Assembly (NCBI GenBank): GCA_029688825.1 | Contig: JARUKX010000022.1 | Coordinates: 1 to 55,682, forward strand | Reading direction: 5' to 3' | From: Haloarculaceae archaeon H-GB1-1 | Lineage (GTDB): Archaea > Halobacteriota > Halobacteria > Halobacteriales > Haloarculaceae | Length of the DNA stretch: 55,682 bases | Shown here: positions 18,578 through 26,932 of the stretch, piece by piece | How positions within the stretch are numbered: the stretch's first letter is position 1 | Layout: each line of letters starts with the position of its first letter | The notes under the pieces: generated by a model | The model's database searches: none | What the model was told of the DNA's origin: nothing | Seen by the model: the letters and a program-made list of their open reading frames with translations, nothing else | Translations under genes and position numbers: made by a program

Positions 18578-18648
18578 GGGCCTCGTTGAAATCATTCGTA
18601 GGTGATAGGTTTCAGCGGTCGTGCTGAATACAGCGCGCGCATCGGTCA
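18578..18648 (+). repeat. Dispersed repeat, full-length copy R1
   Basis: Reads GGCCTCGTTGAAATC, then GTAGGTGATAGG, then GTGCTGAATACAGCGCGC. The same order of blocks occurs on the minus strand at 20400-20464 and 37720-37790 and on the plus strand at 27254-27320. It lies in the gap between the propeller gene and the DUF998-type gene. Confidence 0.5.
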
Positions 18649-18719
18649 GAGAGTCATCAACGTGTTGGTTGGAGAAGAACACTCATATCCTGGTACTACG
18701 ACCCGTCACGGGTGGATAC

Positions 18720-19388
18720 ATGACTGGCGAAACAGGACAATCCGTTCCCACCCCGTTGAGAAACCCTTCGACGATCCGTTTGGTTTCCCTCGTTGGTATC
18801 GCCGGATCGGTGGTGTTCTGGGTTATTGTTGTCGCTCTGGGAGTGCTCACACCAGGGTACAGCTTTGTCTCCGACTACATCAGCACACTCGCTGCTGTCG
18901 ATGCACCCTACGCTATCATCCAGCGGGCAAATTTCTTCGTTTTTGGTTGGAGCATCATCGTGCTTGCGTTCGGCCTCGCTCACTCGACACGTGATGGATG
19001 GCGACTGATGACAGGGATCGTATTGATCGGGATTTTTGGCGCAGGGATCTTTGGTGCAGGAGTATTTCAGGATAACCTGGCGAATCCTTCCTCGACTACC
19101 GCTCAAGTACATCAGCTCGTCTCTATCGTGGCATTTGTTGCCGCTCTAATCGGTATGCCGCTCACGTCGTGGGGGTTCGAACGAAGCGAGTGGTGGCCGG
19201 AGTATCGATATCCGTTCACGAGTTTCCGGCTCGCCATTGTCCTCCTCGCGTCACTCGTGGTTTTTCGCATTGGGCTTGACACGTGGTGGGCAGGCCTTGC
19301 CCAGCGACAGTTTCTACTTCTCTTGACGGGGTGGATCGTTTTTCACGCTGTTACGCTCTATCGCCTGACTCGGCTGTCTCATGATTGA
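18720..19388 (+). CDS. DUF998-type membrane protein, 222 aa
   Basis: The ATG at 18720 (MTGETGQSVPTPLRN) is preferred over an upstream ATG at 18621, whose extra codons overlap a repeat. About six membrane segments are visible, for example LVGIAGSVVFWVIVVALGVL, then a loop with GYSFVSDYISTLAA (typical of DUF998, which has a conserved xSxxISxL motif after helix 1). Further helices follow near 72-95, 100-122, 135-155, 175-195 and 200-217. The function of DUF998 proteins is not established. No obvious operon partner. Confidence 0.75.
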   Translation: MTGETGQSVPTPLRNPSTIRLVSLVGIAGSVVFWVIVVALGVLTPGYSFVSDYISTLAAVDAPYAIIQRANFFVFGWSIIVLAFGLAHSTRDGWRLMTGIVLIGIFGAGIFGAGVFQDNLANPSSTTAQVHQLVSIVAFVAALIGMPLTSWGFERSEWWPEYRYPFTSFRLAIVLLASLVVFRIGLDTWWAGLAQRQFLLLLTGWIVFHAVTLYRLTRLSHD

Positions 19389-19437
19389 CCGAGCGAGGGA
19401 CGCCCCTGATCTTTCACGCTCTTGTAGTGACCAGTAT

Positions 19438-19468
19438 GCTGCATCCATCCTCTGTATACAGCAGGCCA
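19438..19468 (-). repeat. Dispersed repeat, half copy R3
   Basis: On the minus strand this gives TGCTGTATACAGAGGATGG followed by ATGCAGCA, nearly identical to the right-hand half of the copy at 20400-20464. The left half (CCTTGTTGAAA) is absent. The gap 19389-19607 contains nothing else that I can support. Confidence 0.45.
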
Positions 19469-19607
19469 CTTCTGACAGCGACTGGGTGAATTATTCGCTC
19501 GATGCTGAAGAGAGAGCGCTTAGTCAGCAATCAATGACGGGAATATTATCTCTGCCAAGGTGGTAGTGGACTGCTCTTGGCTATTCCGAACCCTGAATTC
19601 GGAGTCG

Positions 19608-20294
19608 TCAGAAAGAGGGTTGTTCTACGTGCTCTTCCCAAAATTCCTGGTTCTCGTATTTCGAATACGTCGTTTGGTAGCCGAACCGGCGGCCAACGGG
19701 TGCAAGGGCAGTCGCCAAGGGTCGGGTTACGGTGGGAGGAGGCGACACGAACACCGTATCGTCCGCTAATTCCTCGGTCAACACCATGCCCTGGAGAAAC
19801 CCCGGCTGTCCCGAATCGTCCAATTTTCCCTCGTGGGCGAGACCAAATAGCGTCTTGATGAGCCGGAGCGTCTTTCCTGGCGGCCGTACCGTGCCGATGG
19901 CTGCGGCGAATGTATCGCCATCGTAGCGCGGTTTGTGAACCGTCCCGGCCGGGACAGTGTGCGATTCCCCCGCTGAAACACGACGGGGAGTCCCTTCGAC
20001 GACGACCGTCAGTTCTCCCGAAAGGACCTCGAAGGTCTCTTCGTACCCGACGTGATAGTGTTCCGTCGGCCCCTCGCCAGCACTCAGATAGAGCGCGCTG
20101 TGATACTCGCCACCCGTGTTCTCGGGGGGATCAAGATCAGCGACCCACTCTTGAGATACCGGATTGGATATCAGGGGCTCTGTCCGCTCACCGAGTGTCT
20201 CGGCAACGATTCCCTCTGGATCGATCTCAAAGCCGCTCCCCGGGACCGGCTCACCCTGCTCGTCGAGTGTTCTACCAATTGGGACGGTGACCAT
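19608..20294 (-). CDS. Cupin-domain protein, 228 aa
   Basis: The central part (residues about 68-140) is a cupin barrel. Motif 1 is EHYHVGYEETFEVLSGEL, giving two histidines and a glutamate, and motif 2 is VPAGTVHKPRYDG with the last histidine. A metal site is therefore plausible. The N-terminal 65 residues and the C-terminal 75 residues (ending EFWEEHVEQPSF) are outside the cupin core. Cupins of this kind include dioxygenases, isomerases and ligand sensors, and I cannot choose among them. It is transcribed alone and is flanked on both sides by dispersed repeats. Confidence 0.8.
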   Translation of the reverse strand: MVTVPIGRTLDEQGEPVPGSGFEIDPEGIVAETLGERTEPLISNPVSQEWVADLDPPENTGGEYHSALYLSAGEGPTEHYHVGYEETFEVLSGELTVVVEGTPRRVSAGESHTVPAGTVHKPRYDGDTFAAAIGTVRPPGKTLRLIKTLFGLAHEGKLDDSGQPGFLQGMVLTEELADDTVFVSPPPTVTRPLATALAPVGRRFGYQTTYSKYENQEFWEEHVEQPSF

Positions 20295-20399
20295 GTTAAC
20301 CTATAACATACAACTCATAATCAAGTTTTGCTCGTAGAAGTGCTGAATCCACGGAATCACTCCCGAGCGATGGATCGGGTTCCTCTCTACGATGCAGGT

Positions 20400-20464
20400 T
20401 GCTGCATCCACCCTCTGTATTCAGCAAGCTACTCTTGTCATCTACTGAGGGTTTCAACAAGGCT
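20400..20464 (-). repeat. Dispersed repeat, full-length copy R2
   Basis: On the minus strand this reads AGCCTTGTTGAAACCCTCAG, then TAGATGACAAGAGTAGC, then TTGCTGAATACAGAGGGTGG and ATGCAGCA. It is the clearest copy of the family in the window and lies just outside the left border of cassette A. Confidence 0.5.
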
Positions 20465-20495
20465 AGACAGCGTTAAATAGAACTCAGATACGAAA

Positions 20496-21359
20496 TCAGG
20501 CCTCGGAAATAAATCGGTGATACACATCGAGGCGGCGGAGGCCATATTCGATCCCTGCTACGATGAGGAGAATTCCCAGGTAGAAGAACCAGCCTCCGAA
20601 GTAGAGGGCGTGGGGGTCTTCTACACTCGCTGTGAACGCCGCTTGAACGTCGATTAGGATGAACACCGTCAGTAGCGTCGCTGGTACGATCAGGCGATGC
20701 CGAACGAGGAGATAGAGTGGAAGCGCTGCGAGCACCCACATACCAACGGCACCGAACAGATACAACAGCCATTCGAAGCCACCGGAAAGCGTTACCCCCA
20801 GACGGACAGCGTACCACACCATCACAGCCGCGTGCAAAAGCCCACCCATAGTGGCTATAGCAATCGCCCGACGTCGTGAAGCAGGGATCGACAGCCACGG
20901 AACCCACTCCCGAACGGATGGCAGGTGTGTCCATGTGGTTCGAACCGCGTACTCGACGAGTCCGAGGAACAGGAACCCGACCGTCCAGACCGATGCGTTG
21001 ACCATATAGCGGACGATGTAGAGCCCGTTCTCGACGACGGTGATGCCGGTCGGCTCGGCAAGCCCTTCGAGCTCGGCGACGTCACGGAACGTCGGTCCGG
21101 GAGGCGTGAGCTCCATCCCGAGGACGTAGGCCGCCGTGACGACGAGCGCAATCACGGGTGTAACGAGGCGGAATCGAACAGCGAGCCAGACCGGAACTGC
21201 TGCGACGACGACGAGCCCACCATATCGCCACAGGAGGCCACCGAGCGAATATTGCGATGGTCCGATCGAATAGCTGAGACTGAGGGCGACGAAGAGCAAA
21301 CCGGCCGCATGAATGACGCCAATGGCGAGGCTGAAACCGACGGCTCGTCTGGAGGGCAT
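20496..21359 (-). CDS. Cassette A: polytopic membrane protein with internal repeat, 287 aa
   Basis: The ORF is open upstream, but the ATG at 21359 (MPSRRAVGFSLAIGV) exactly matches the start and length of the cassette B paralogue. About eight membrane segments form two direct repeats. RRAVGFSLAIGVIHAAGLLF corresponds to RRRAIAIATMGGLLHAAVMV, AAVPVWLAVRFRLVTPVIAL to AALPLYLLVRHRLIVPATLL, and FLFLGLVEYAVR to LLIVAGIEYGLRR. Between the halves is a conserved outside-facing loop (GPTFRDVAELEGLAEPTGIT). No known transporter or enzyme motif is visible. It follows the 480-aa gene in the same direction, 115 bases downstream. Confidence 0.8.
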   Translation of the reverse strand: MPSRRAVGFSLAIGVIHAAGLLFVALSLSYSIGPSQYSLGGLLWRYGGLVVVAAVPVWLAVRFRLVTPVIALVVTAAYVLGMELTPPGPTFRDVAELEGLAEPTGITVVENGLYIVRYMVNASVWTVGFLFLGLVEYAVRTTWTHLPSVREWVPWLSIPASRRRAIAIATMGGLLHAAVMVWYAVRLGVTLSGGFEWLLYLFGAVGMWVLAALPLYLLVRHRLIVPATLLTVFILIDVQAAFTASVEDPHALYFGGWFFYLGILLIVAGIEYGLRRLDVYHRFISEA

Positions 21360-21474
21360 GCGTTTGAATGGGGGCTCTTCTGGCTTCTTTGTTATCCCGC
21401 GAAGACGTCTGGGACTGGGGCTGAGACCGGAGGTATTGCCCGTTCGTTCCGGTTGCGCGTCGAGAAGAGGACAA

Positions 21475-22917
21475 TCAGCCGACGCGTTCCCTCTCGGTGG
21501 CGACAAATCGGTATCCGGCCGCGTACGCGAGTACCCCGATCGCAGCAACCACGAGGCCCCACGGAACGTATCGCAGCGTGAGAGACATTCTCACGAGATT
21601 CATCCCCGTATGTGGTGCAAGTGCGAATACTACTGGAATCGGTGAGAGCAGGAGGCCGGTGGTGAACGCGACGCGAAGTGGCATTCCCCGCTGGCGTGTA
21701 ACTGCAAGCGGGAGGAAGTACAGTGGCGGCACCACCAGACTCACCAGCCCGTACGTCGTGTCGTATCCGGCCGCGCCCGCGACGGCTACAGGAAAGAGCA
21801 ACCACTGTGCGGCGAGAACCGTCGCTGTCGGCCACAGAACCAGGCGCGTCACTGCTTTCGTCTCCCCCGATGTATCTGCCTCATCCTTGAGGAGCCGTCT
21901 CGTCAACAGTAGTTGGCCGGCGACGAGCGGCCCGCCCAGAATGAGCGCCGGTCCGGCACCAGTCCCCACGACGACGAAGATCAGATAGAACAGGAAATCT
22001 CTTAGCTGCTCGGTCAGCGGGCCGGAAACGCCAACGAGTGTCTCGACGGCCGCTGCAGTAAGGCCGACAGCGGCCAGCGATCCGCCCACGAGAGCGATCA
22101 GCTGTGAGCGTGAGAGTTCGGTCAGCCGGTAGCCGAACCGCCATAGGAGCGCGATAATCACGGCGAGAATTGCGAAGGGAGCGAACGCAGCACCGAGGTC
22201 CTGTGCCTTCAGTTGGGCGACGTCAATGCCGATTCCCAGCGTCGTCGCAACACTGCTGATGGCACCATCGTTCGGTGTGAAAACGACGTGACTCCGAACG
22301 CCAAGTGGGTCGTACTGCTGGTCGCTTCCTTCCCACGTGACGACCTCACCGTCGGACGTCGCGTCGGCTGGGACGTGCGACGCGACTGTTCCCGGCGGAC
22401 CGCGCATTGTCATCGAGTCGGCAGCGAGGTAGAACCACCGCGCTTCGCCGCCGTGCCAGTAGAAGAAATCGACCACGTAGACGCCACCCGCGCTTTCGTG
22501 GGCCATGTCGGCTACCTCGTACTCGACGAGCAGTGTCTCCCCATTCATCGACGTCGTGAGCGACTTCGGCTCCTCTACCGCGACGTAGCCTCGTTCGTAC
22601 ACCCGCTGGACAACCCTGTCGCGTAACGACTGGTTCTCTTGGAGTGTTTCAATGCCGGGCCCGGTGAGCGTCACTCGTGCAGTCCAGTGTCCGGTTCCGG
22701 ACCGATCGATCCTGATGGACAGCGAACTCTCGATGAGATCGATAGAGACGCCGTTCTCTGCGGCAGCATCGACGAGTGTGTCACTACAGACGCCACAGAC
22801 CGCATGTGGGGGCGGCCGAGCACTGACAGGAGACCCGGCTGCCGAAAGCAGGATAATACCCACTAACGCAGCAACGAACACGACGCGCAAGCCAGCACTC
22901 CCGTCGAATTGCTCCAC
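21475..22917 (-). CDS. Cassette A: secreted domain plus multi-TM protein, 480 aa
   Basis: The N-terminus has a signal-like helix (residues about 11-30) followed by a CxxC motif (CGVC, residues 41-44) in a roughly 240-residue extracellular domain. That domain has conserved stretches YYVDFFYWHG-like (VVDFFYWHGGEARWFYL) and MTMRGPPGTV, and ends near SHVVFTPNDG. The C-terminal half has about seven membrane helices. The CxxC outside the cell could be a redox pair or a metal site. No family was recognised. It lies divergent to the small two-TM gene with a shared 95-bp promoter region, and its paralogue is at 50385-51824. Confidence 0.8.
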   Translation of the reverse strand: MEQFDGSAGLRVVFVAALVGIILLSAAGSPVSARPPPHAVCGVCSDTLVDAAAENGVSIDLIESSLSIRIDRSGTGHWTARVTLTGPGIETLQENQSLRDRVVQRVYERGYVAVEEPKSLTTSMNGETLLVEYEVADMAHESAGGVYVVDFFYWHGGEARWFYLAADSMTMRGPPGTVASHVPADATSDGEVVTWEGSDQQYDPLGVRSHVVFTPNDGAISSVATTLGIGIDVAQLKAQDLGAAFAPFAILAVIIALLWRFGYRLTELSRSQLIALVGGSLAAVGLTAAAVETLVGVSGPLTEQLRDFLFYLIFVVVGTGAGPALILGGPLVAGQLLLTRRLLKDEADTSGETKAVTRLVLWPTATVLAAQWLLFPVAVAGAAGYDTTYGLVSLVVPPLYFLPLAVTRQRGMPLRVAFTTGLLLSPIPVVFALAPHTGMNLVRMSLTLRYVPWGLVVAAIGVLAYAAGYRFVATERERVG

Positions 22918-22977
22918 CGTTACGTCACTCAGTACAGAATCGAGTCAAGCCATTCTTAAGAATCTCCCTGGTGAGGG

Positions 22978-22992
22978 GAGGTTTTTCACCTG
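22978..22992 (+). promoter_or_regulatory. Conserved TATA element of cassette A plus-strand genes
   Basis: The block GAGGTTTTTCACCTG is centred about 29 bases before the ATG at 23013. An identical block stands at the same place in cassette B (51890-51904), although the surrounding intergenic bases have diverged. This supports a functional promoter. Confidence 0.55.
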
Positions 22993-23012
22993 GCGTGCGA
23001 ACAACACCCGAT

Positions 23013-23312
23013 ATGGTCCCCAACTCACAACGACGAACGGAGACGGACGGAGGCGACTCCTTCGATCCCGGATTCGATGAAGCCGCGCTTTACACGGTGG
23101 TTCGAGACGCCGTCAAAGATGCCCTCCTCGACGTGATCGGGACGCTGTTGCTGCTCGGAATCGCGTTCGTCCTCGTCATCGCAGGGATACAGGCCGTATT
23201 TTCGTCACTCTCTCTTGGGACGGTCGCTATCGGGATCGGAGTGGTCGCTGTCGGCGTCTATCTTGCAGCTGCGACGCTCGAGATCATCCCACCAATCAGA
23301 GAGTGGTTCTGA
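23013..23312 (+). CDS. Cassette A: small two-TM protein, 99 aa
   Basis: The ATG at 23013 is placed by the conserved promoter and by the paralogue at 51925. After a polar N-terminus comes the conserved amphipathic segment FDPGFDEAALYTVVRDAVKD, then two hydrophobic helices (about 44-66 and 70-92) and the end PPIREWF. The small size and strong conservation with the B copy suggest a subunit or membrane adaptor. The function is unknown. It lies ten bases upstream of the lipoprotein pseudogene. Confidence 0.78.
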   Translation: MVPNSQRRTETDGGDSFDPGFDEAALYTVVRDAVKDALLDVIGTLLLLGIAFVLVIAGIQAVFSSLSLGTVAIGIGVVAVGVYLAAATLEIIPPIREWF

Positions 23313-23322
23313 CTCCGTCAGT

Positions 23323-23759
23323 ATGCGTCGACGCAAGCTACTCGTGACACTCGGTGCGAGCATGGCCACGCTTTCGGGTTGCGTCGATGAACGGAGCCCT
23401 GAGGTCGGGCTTGGGAAGATCGTGGTGATGAACCGCCAGCAAAATTCGGTGTCCATCCACGTGACGGTCGAGAAGCGAGGTGAAGAGGTATACGATGCCA
23501 CGCAAACCTCGCGGGGCGAACAGGGAATGTCGTCGACGGAACGACGATTATCGAAGAGTGGATGGGCGACCGAACGCGGTATACGGTCTCAGTCACCTTG
23601 ACCGACGGTGACCTCGAAACAACGTATTCAACAGCCGATGCGAATTCCTTCGTCGACGACTGGGGAACCAATCAGTGTTTCAGTCTCTTCTTCACGATTG
23701 AGCCGAGACAGATCAGTACTGCCCTCGGTGCGACGCAGACGTGTCCCACGCCCTCCTGA
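23323..23759 (+). pseudogene. Cassette A: lipoprotein gene broken by a frameshift
   Basis: The frame opens MRRRKLLVTLGASMATLSGC, a short TAT/lipoprotein signal with lipobox. It continues through EVGLGKIVVMNRQQNSVSIH and loses frame near 23500. The remainder continues in another frame (IIEEWMGDRTRYTVSVTLTD, ending in the stop at 23757-23759). Compared with the B copy, one base is missing after CACGCA near 23500. The lesion differs from that in B. The intact ancestor would be about 145 residues. Confidence 0.8.
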
Positions 23760-24018
23760 CGCGATTCGGAGAGAGGCAGTAGATCCGGAATACTCGTCAT
23801 CCGCGGCTCACCGAGGATATCCTGAATTGAGGATCACTCTCCGTCTGTTCCGATGGCTCCCAGATCAAATGTAGACTGTGACAGACCAGAGCTATCCAAG
23901 AATCCGACAGCTGCGCAATCTTCTCTGGAAAGAATCGCTGTGTGGGCGGACGCGTTGTGTGAACAGAAAACCAGCCACGCCAATTGTAGGCGGATCAGGC
24001 ATCAAGTGGGTGCCCCCC

Positions 24019-24561
24019 TCAGGACTCACAGTCGTACGAACGATCGTCTTTCTTGACGGTGACTGCCCGAGTCGCCGTCGCGACGACGCTATCCGAGTCA
24101 CGTAGCCGGAAACGGATATCGGCTGTATCGCCGACTGAGAGTGATTCGTCGTCACGGACCACCCAGAAGACGTCCACTCGCTCCCGACCTGTCTGCTGAA
24201 CGGGTTCGGTAGTGGTCATCGAACCGTTACCAAGACTCACTTCGATGTCGTACGGGGAGTCGTCACCGTCTTCCATCGGGGTTTCGATGAGGATATCGGC
24301 ACGGACTGTGAGATGGTCACCGGGAGTTCCACTCGCAACACACGTTGCGACGGTGCCGTTCTCGATATCCGGCATCGTGATCTCGTCATTCAGGTCGACA
24401 GAGACGTTGGAAGCCTCGACGGTGGCCTCGTCGGGATTAATCTGGTCTGTAACCGGAGCGAACAGCACCAGAGTACCAACGCTGAACGCCGTCACAAAGA
24501 GAAACGCAACGACAGCGGCGGGGCGGGGTGGCCAGTTGAGCAGCCACGGTAGCAGGTTCAC
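24019..24561 (-). CDS. Cassette A: membrane-anchored secreted domain, 180 aa
   Basis: One N-terminal hydrophobic helix (residues about 15-36, AAVVAFLFVTAFSVGTLVLF) follows the short start MNLLPWLLNWPPRP. The rest is an acidic beta-rich domain of about 140 residues with two cysteines (in VATCVASGTPGDH and in the final SYDCES) that could be disulfide-bonded. The repeated strand pattern suggests an immunoglobulin-like or CARDB-like fold, but I cannot confirm it. The paralogue at 54443-54985 has the same length. The small 4-TM gene lies 44 bases upstream. Confidence 0.78.
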   Translation of the reverse strand: MNLLPWLLNWPPRPAAVVAFLFVTAFSVGTLVLFAPVTDQINPDEATVEASNVSVDLNDEITMPDIENGTVATCVASGTPGDHLTVRADILIETPMEDGDDSPYDIEVSLGNGSMTTTEPVQQTGRERVDVFWVVRDDESLSVGDTADIRFRLRDSDSVVATATRAVTVKKDDRSYDCES

Positions 24562-24605
24562 AACCGCATTACCGAAAGGGAGGTGGATAAATTGGGGGAT
24601 ATGAC

Positions 24606-24926
24606 TCAGGTGTCTGAATTTTCACGGAGGAGGAAAGCGGTGACGAGAAGGACAGCCCCTGTCGGGAGCATAACCAAGCCGATCGTGAAATTCCAGAATC
24701 CGAGAAGGAACTGCCCAAGTGCACCAATCAGCAAGAGACGGAATCGTTCGAATACGGCACCTACTGCTCCGATCCATCCAATAAAGATTGTGACGGTGAA
24801 CAGCACGAGGCGTGATGTTCGATAGCCGGGGGCAGGGAGGATGGCTAGAAGAACGATCGTAAGGAGTGTAACTGCGACGATGGATGCTCCTCGGAGAATA
24901 TCGAGCGTAGAGTATCTCTCACCCAT
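24606..24926 (-). CDS. Cassette A: small polytopic membrane protein
   Basis: The ATG at 24926 (MGERYSTLDILRGAS) is the last start before the region shared with cassette B. An ATG three codons upstream is equally possible. The roughly 106 residues contain four hydrophobic segments with the conserved GYRTSRLVLF loop and GQFLLGFWNFTIG. The function is unknown. It is probably co-transcribed with the 180-aa gene downstream. The upstream in-frame codons to 25040 have no counterpart in B and are probably not translated. Confidence 0.7.
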   Translation of the reverse strand: MGERYSTLDILRGASIVAVTLLTIVLLAILPAPGYRTSRLVLFTVTIFIGWIGAVGAVFERFRLLLIGALGQFLLGFWNFTIGLVMLPTGAVLLVTAFLLRENSDT

Positions 24927-25208
24927 GGATGTCATCAGTCGCTCACCGTATTGGACTCCTCTCAGCTTAATCGCAGCCCTACTTATCACTCGGTACAGTG
25001 ACTCTGATCGACCTGTGCCACCGTGGTAAGTCATTTCCACGCCCCCAAAGATACTTCTCTACGGAACCTTTGTGAGGATAAGGACTCACGCTTTACAGAT
25101 TCCAGAGCCGGCGAGATCGGACAGAGAGGAGTGGCGCTTAGACTGACGATGTTGATCGAGGATGAACCCAGACGACAGATTGACATCGGGTACTCTGAAA
25201 CGTGCAAT

Positions 25209-26144
25209 ATGGTCCTCGATCGGCGAACGGCCCTCCTCCTCGCCGGAACAACGGTCGCCACAGCTCTCGCAGGCTGTGCATCGATCACACCGGGTTCCTC
25301 CACGAATCCAAAGCAAGAGTACAGTCTCTCACTCGACCGGATCGAACAACCGCTCGTCGAATACGTCCTCTATCAACCGGGAGAAGGCGTGTACGACCAG
25401 CCCGCTCACCGCGCATTATCGGTGATCCTTCCCGATGGTCGGCACACGACCTACGGCTACAAACCACTTCCCGAGGATGCGTACGTCGCTCACGATGAGC
25501 GGTACTACCAGACGAAAATCGTCGTCACTGGCGAACAGCGAATGGAACGGCCATTCGTCCGCGTCACTCCCATCCCGGAGGATCAAGTCCCCGAGGACGT
25601 TCCGACAGTCGATTCACTCGCCCAACCCGTCGGTCGCGTCATCAAAATCCTCCACAGCTACACCGTCACAAACGGAGAAAGTGGGAGTGCGGATCTGCTC
25701 CGAGACGACGCGTACGTCCTGCGGCGGCCGTACGAACTGAGCAGTCGGTTGACCGACGACCTTGGTGGGCAAATCGTAGCGATGGACTCCGACGGCCACT
25801 GGGCGTATCGAATCGACGTTTCTACTGAACACCTCTACGAATCGGCATACACGACACTCGCAATCGAAGTCGCTGCCACGACAGACGCGTTCCGCGACAT
25901 TGTATTCGCCGCCAGAGTCGATTCCAGACTTGACCCAGCCGAACTCGACACGCCCGTTCAACAGTTACTCGAACAGGTCATCGCTCGAGACACGTATCGA
26001 GAGACGACTCCGCTCTCGACGGAGTACACGAATCTGATCGACGCGCTCGATCTCGAACACGTCGAGACTGCCTCAACCGGTCATCACCTCTGGTACGACG
26101 ACACGTTATACCGATACGGCCTCTACATCAACGACGAGAACTAG
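25209..26144 (+). CDS. TAT-signal lipoprotein, 311 aa
   Basis: The ATG at 25209 gives MVLDRRTALLLAGTTVATAL, then AGC, a twin-arginine signal with lipobox. Longer in-frame starts to 25023 would bury the signal. The mature protein is acidic and tyrosine-rich, probably beta-rich in the first half and helical toward the end (LDTPVQQLLEQVIARDTYRE). No family was recognised. It sits just outside the right border of cassette A and has no counterpart beside cassette B. Confidence 0.7.
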   Translation: MVLDRRTALLLAGTTVATALAGCASITPGSSTNPKQEYSLSLDRIEQPLVEYVLYQPGEGVYDQPAHRALSVILPDGRHTTYGYKPLPEDAYVAHDERYYQTKIVVTGEQRMERPFVRVTPIPEDQVPEDVPTVDSLAQPVGRVIKILHSYTVTNGESGSADLLRDDAYVLRRPYELSSRLTDDLGGQIVAMDSDGHWAYRIDVSTEHLYESAYTTLAIEVAATTDAFRDIVFAARVDSRLDPAELDTPVQQLLEQVIARDTYRETTPLSTEYTNLIDALDLEHVETASTGHHLWYDDTLYRYGLYINDEN

Positions 26145-26208
26145 CCCATCATTTCATTCGCGTCGAGAAGCGCCTGGGATTTAGTACCGTCCCGGTCTAC
26201 AGACAATT

Positions 26209-26688
26209 ATGGTCTCCCGTCACACACTCCGGAAATCCCTCCTCGGCCGTGACGTCGCCATTGCTTACGCGATGCTCGTGGTACTGTACCTCCTGAAATT
26301 CGTTCCGTTCCAGCCCGTACAGATTCCGCCCTACCTCTTGATCGTCACCTACGACCTTGTTGAGGTAGCACTCCCGTTCCTTACCCCCTACCACCCAATT
26401 GCGTTCCCCTTGTTTCTATACGTTCTCGCTGTCAGTGGCGCAGGAATCACTCGGAAACTTCGCGCCACTGACAGTGACAAGTCGGCCTGGTTGCAGACAC
26501 TCGGCGGTGTCTGTCTTCTCATTGGAATCCTCTCACTGGGATTCGGCGCATTTGTCGGCGGTCCGCTCGTCTCCCCGACAGACAACCCTACGCCGCTGGC
26601 TATTACTGGTGCGACTGGCATGATCTTTGTCGCGATGGCCTGGTGGTTGCTGGGCCGCCCGACTATACAATTTACCACCCCCGCCTGA
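26209..26688 (+). CDS. Hypothetical membrane protein, 159 aa
   Basis: This ATG-started ORF has four hydrophobic segments. They are around residues 17-33 (AIAYAMLVVLYLLKFVPF), 60-80 (HPIAFPLFLYVLAVSGAGI), 94-118 and 130-150 (ITGATGMIFVAMAWWLLG). The inter-helix loops are short and polar. No domain was recognised. It starts 64 bases after the lipoprotein gene on the same strand, so the two could be co-transcribed. Confidence 0.65.
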   Translation: MVSRHTLRKSLLGRDVAIAYAMLVVLYLLKFVPFQPVQIPPYLLIVTYDLVEVALPFLTPYHPIAFPLFLYVLAVSGAGITRKLRATDSDKSAWLQTLGGVCLLIGILSLGFGAFVGGPLVSPTDNPTPLAITGATGMIFVAMAWWLLGRPTIQFTTPA

Positions 26689-26718
26689 GCGAATACAACC
26701 AACTCTCGAAAGCAATCT

Positions 26719-26790
26719 TCTGGCCTTGTTAAGACCACAGAGAGAATGACTCAATTCTTGTGTGGATACCCTCAGGTCGACTACTTACTC
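26719..26790 (+). repeat. Possible degenerate copy of the dispersed repeat
   Basis: Contains TGGCCTTGTTAAGACCACAG and, further on, GTGTGGATACC, resembling the left block of the repeat family but with a poor right block. This is a tentative assignment. The rest of 26689-26932 shows no convincing gene. Confidence 0.25.
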
Positions 26791-26932
26791 GTTCCACGCA
26801 TCACGAGTGGAACCGTCGCGATCTCCCGTTCTGAGCCTCTGATAACCCCCTGGTGAAACCCGCCCCGAACGTCACATCTACGAGAGAATTGCCTTCCTCG
26901 GGTGACTCGTCACGGTTCATGATAGTGGTGGT

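Larger units (their letters stand above)
20496..24926. repeat. Paralogous cassette A (six genes)
   Basis: This block is matched gene for gene, in the same order and orientation, by 49412-55432. The order is a 287-aa membrane protein, a 480-aa secreted/membrane protein, then divergent small two-TM protein and lipoprotein pseudogene, then convergent 180-aa and 4-TM proteins. The two copies are clearly diverged at the base level, with many synonymous changes, so the duplication or dual acquisition is not recent. Cassette A lacks the M48-like gene and the small acidic ORFs present in B. Confidence 0.9.

Noticed and set aside
21881-22144. Extra open frame inside the 480-aa cassette gene
   Set aside because: Same strand, different frame, low-complexity arginine-rich product. 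The main frame is conserved between both cassettes.
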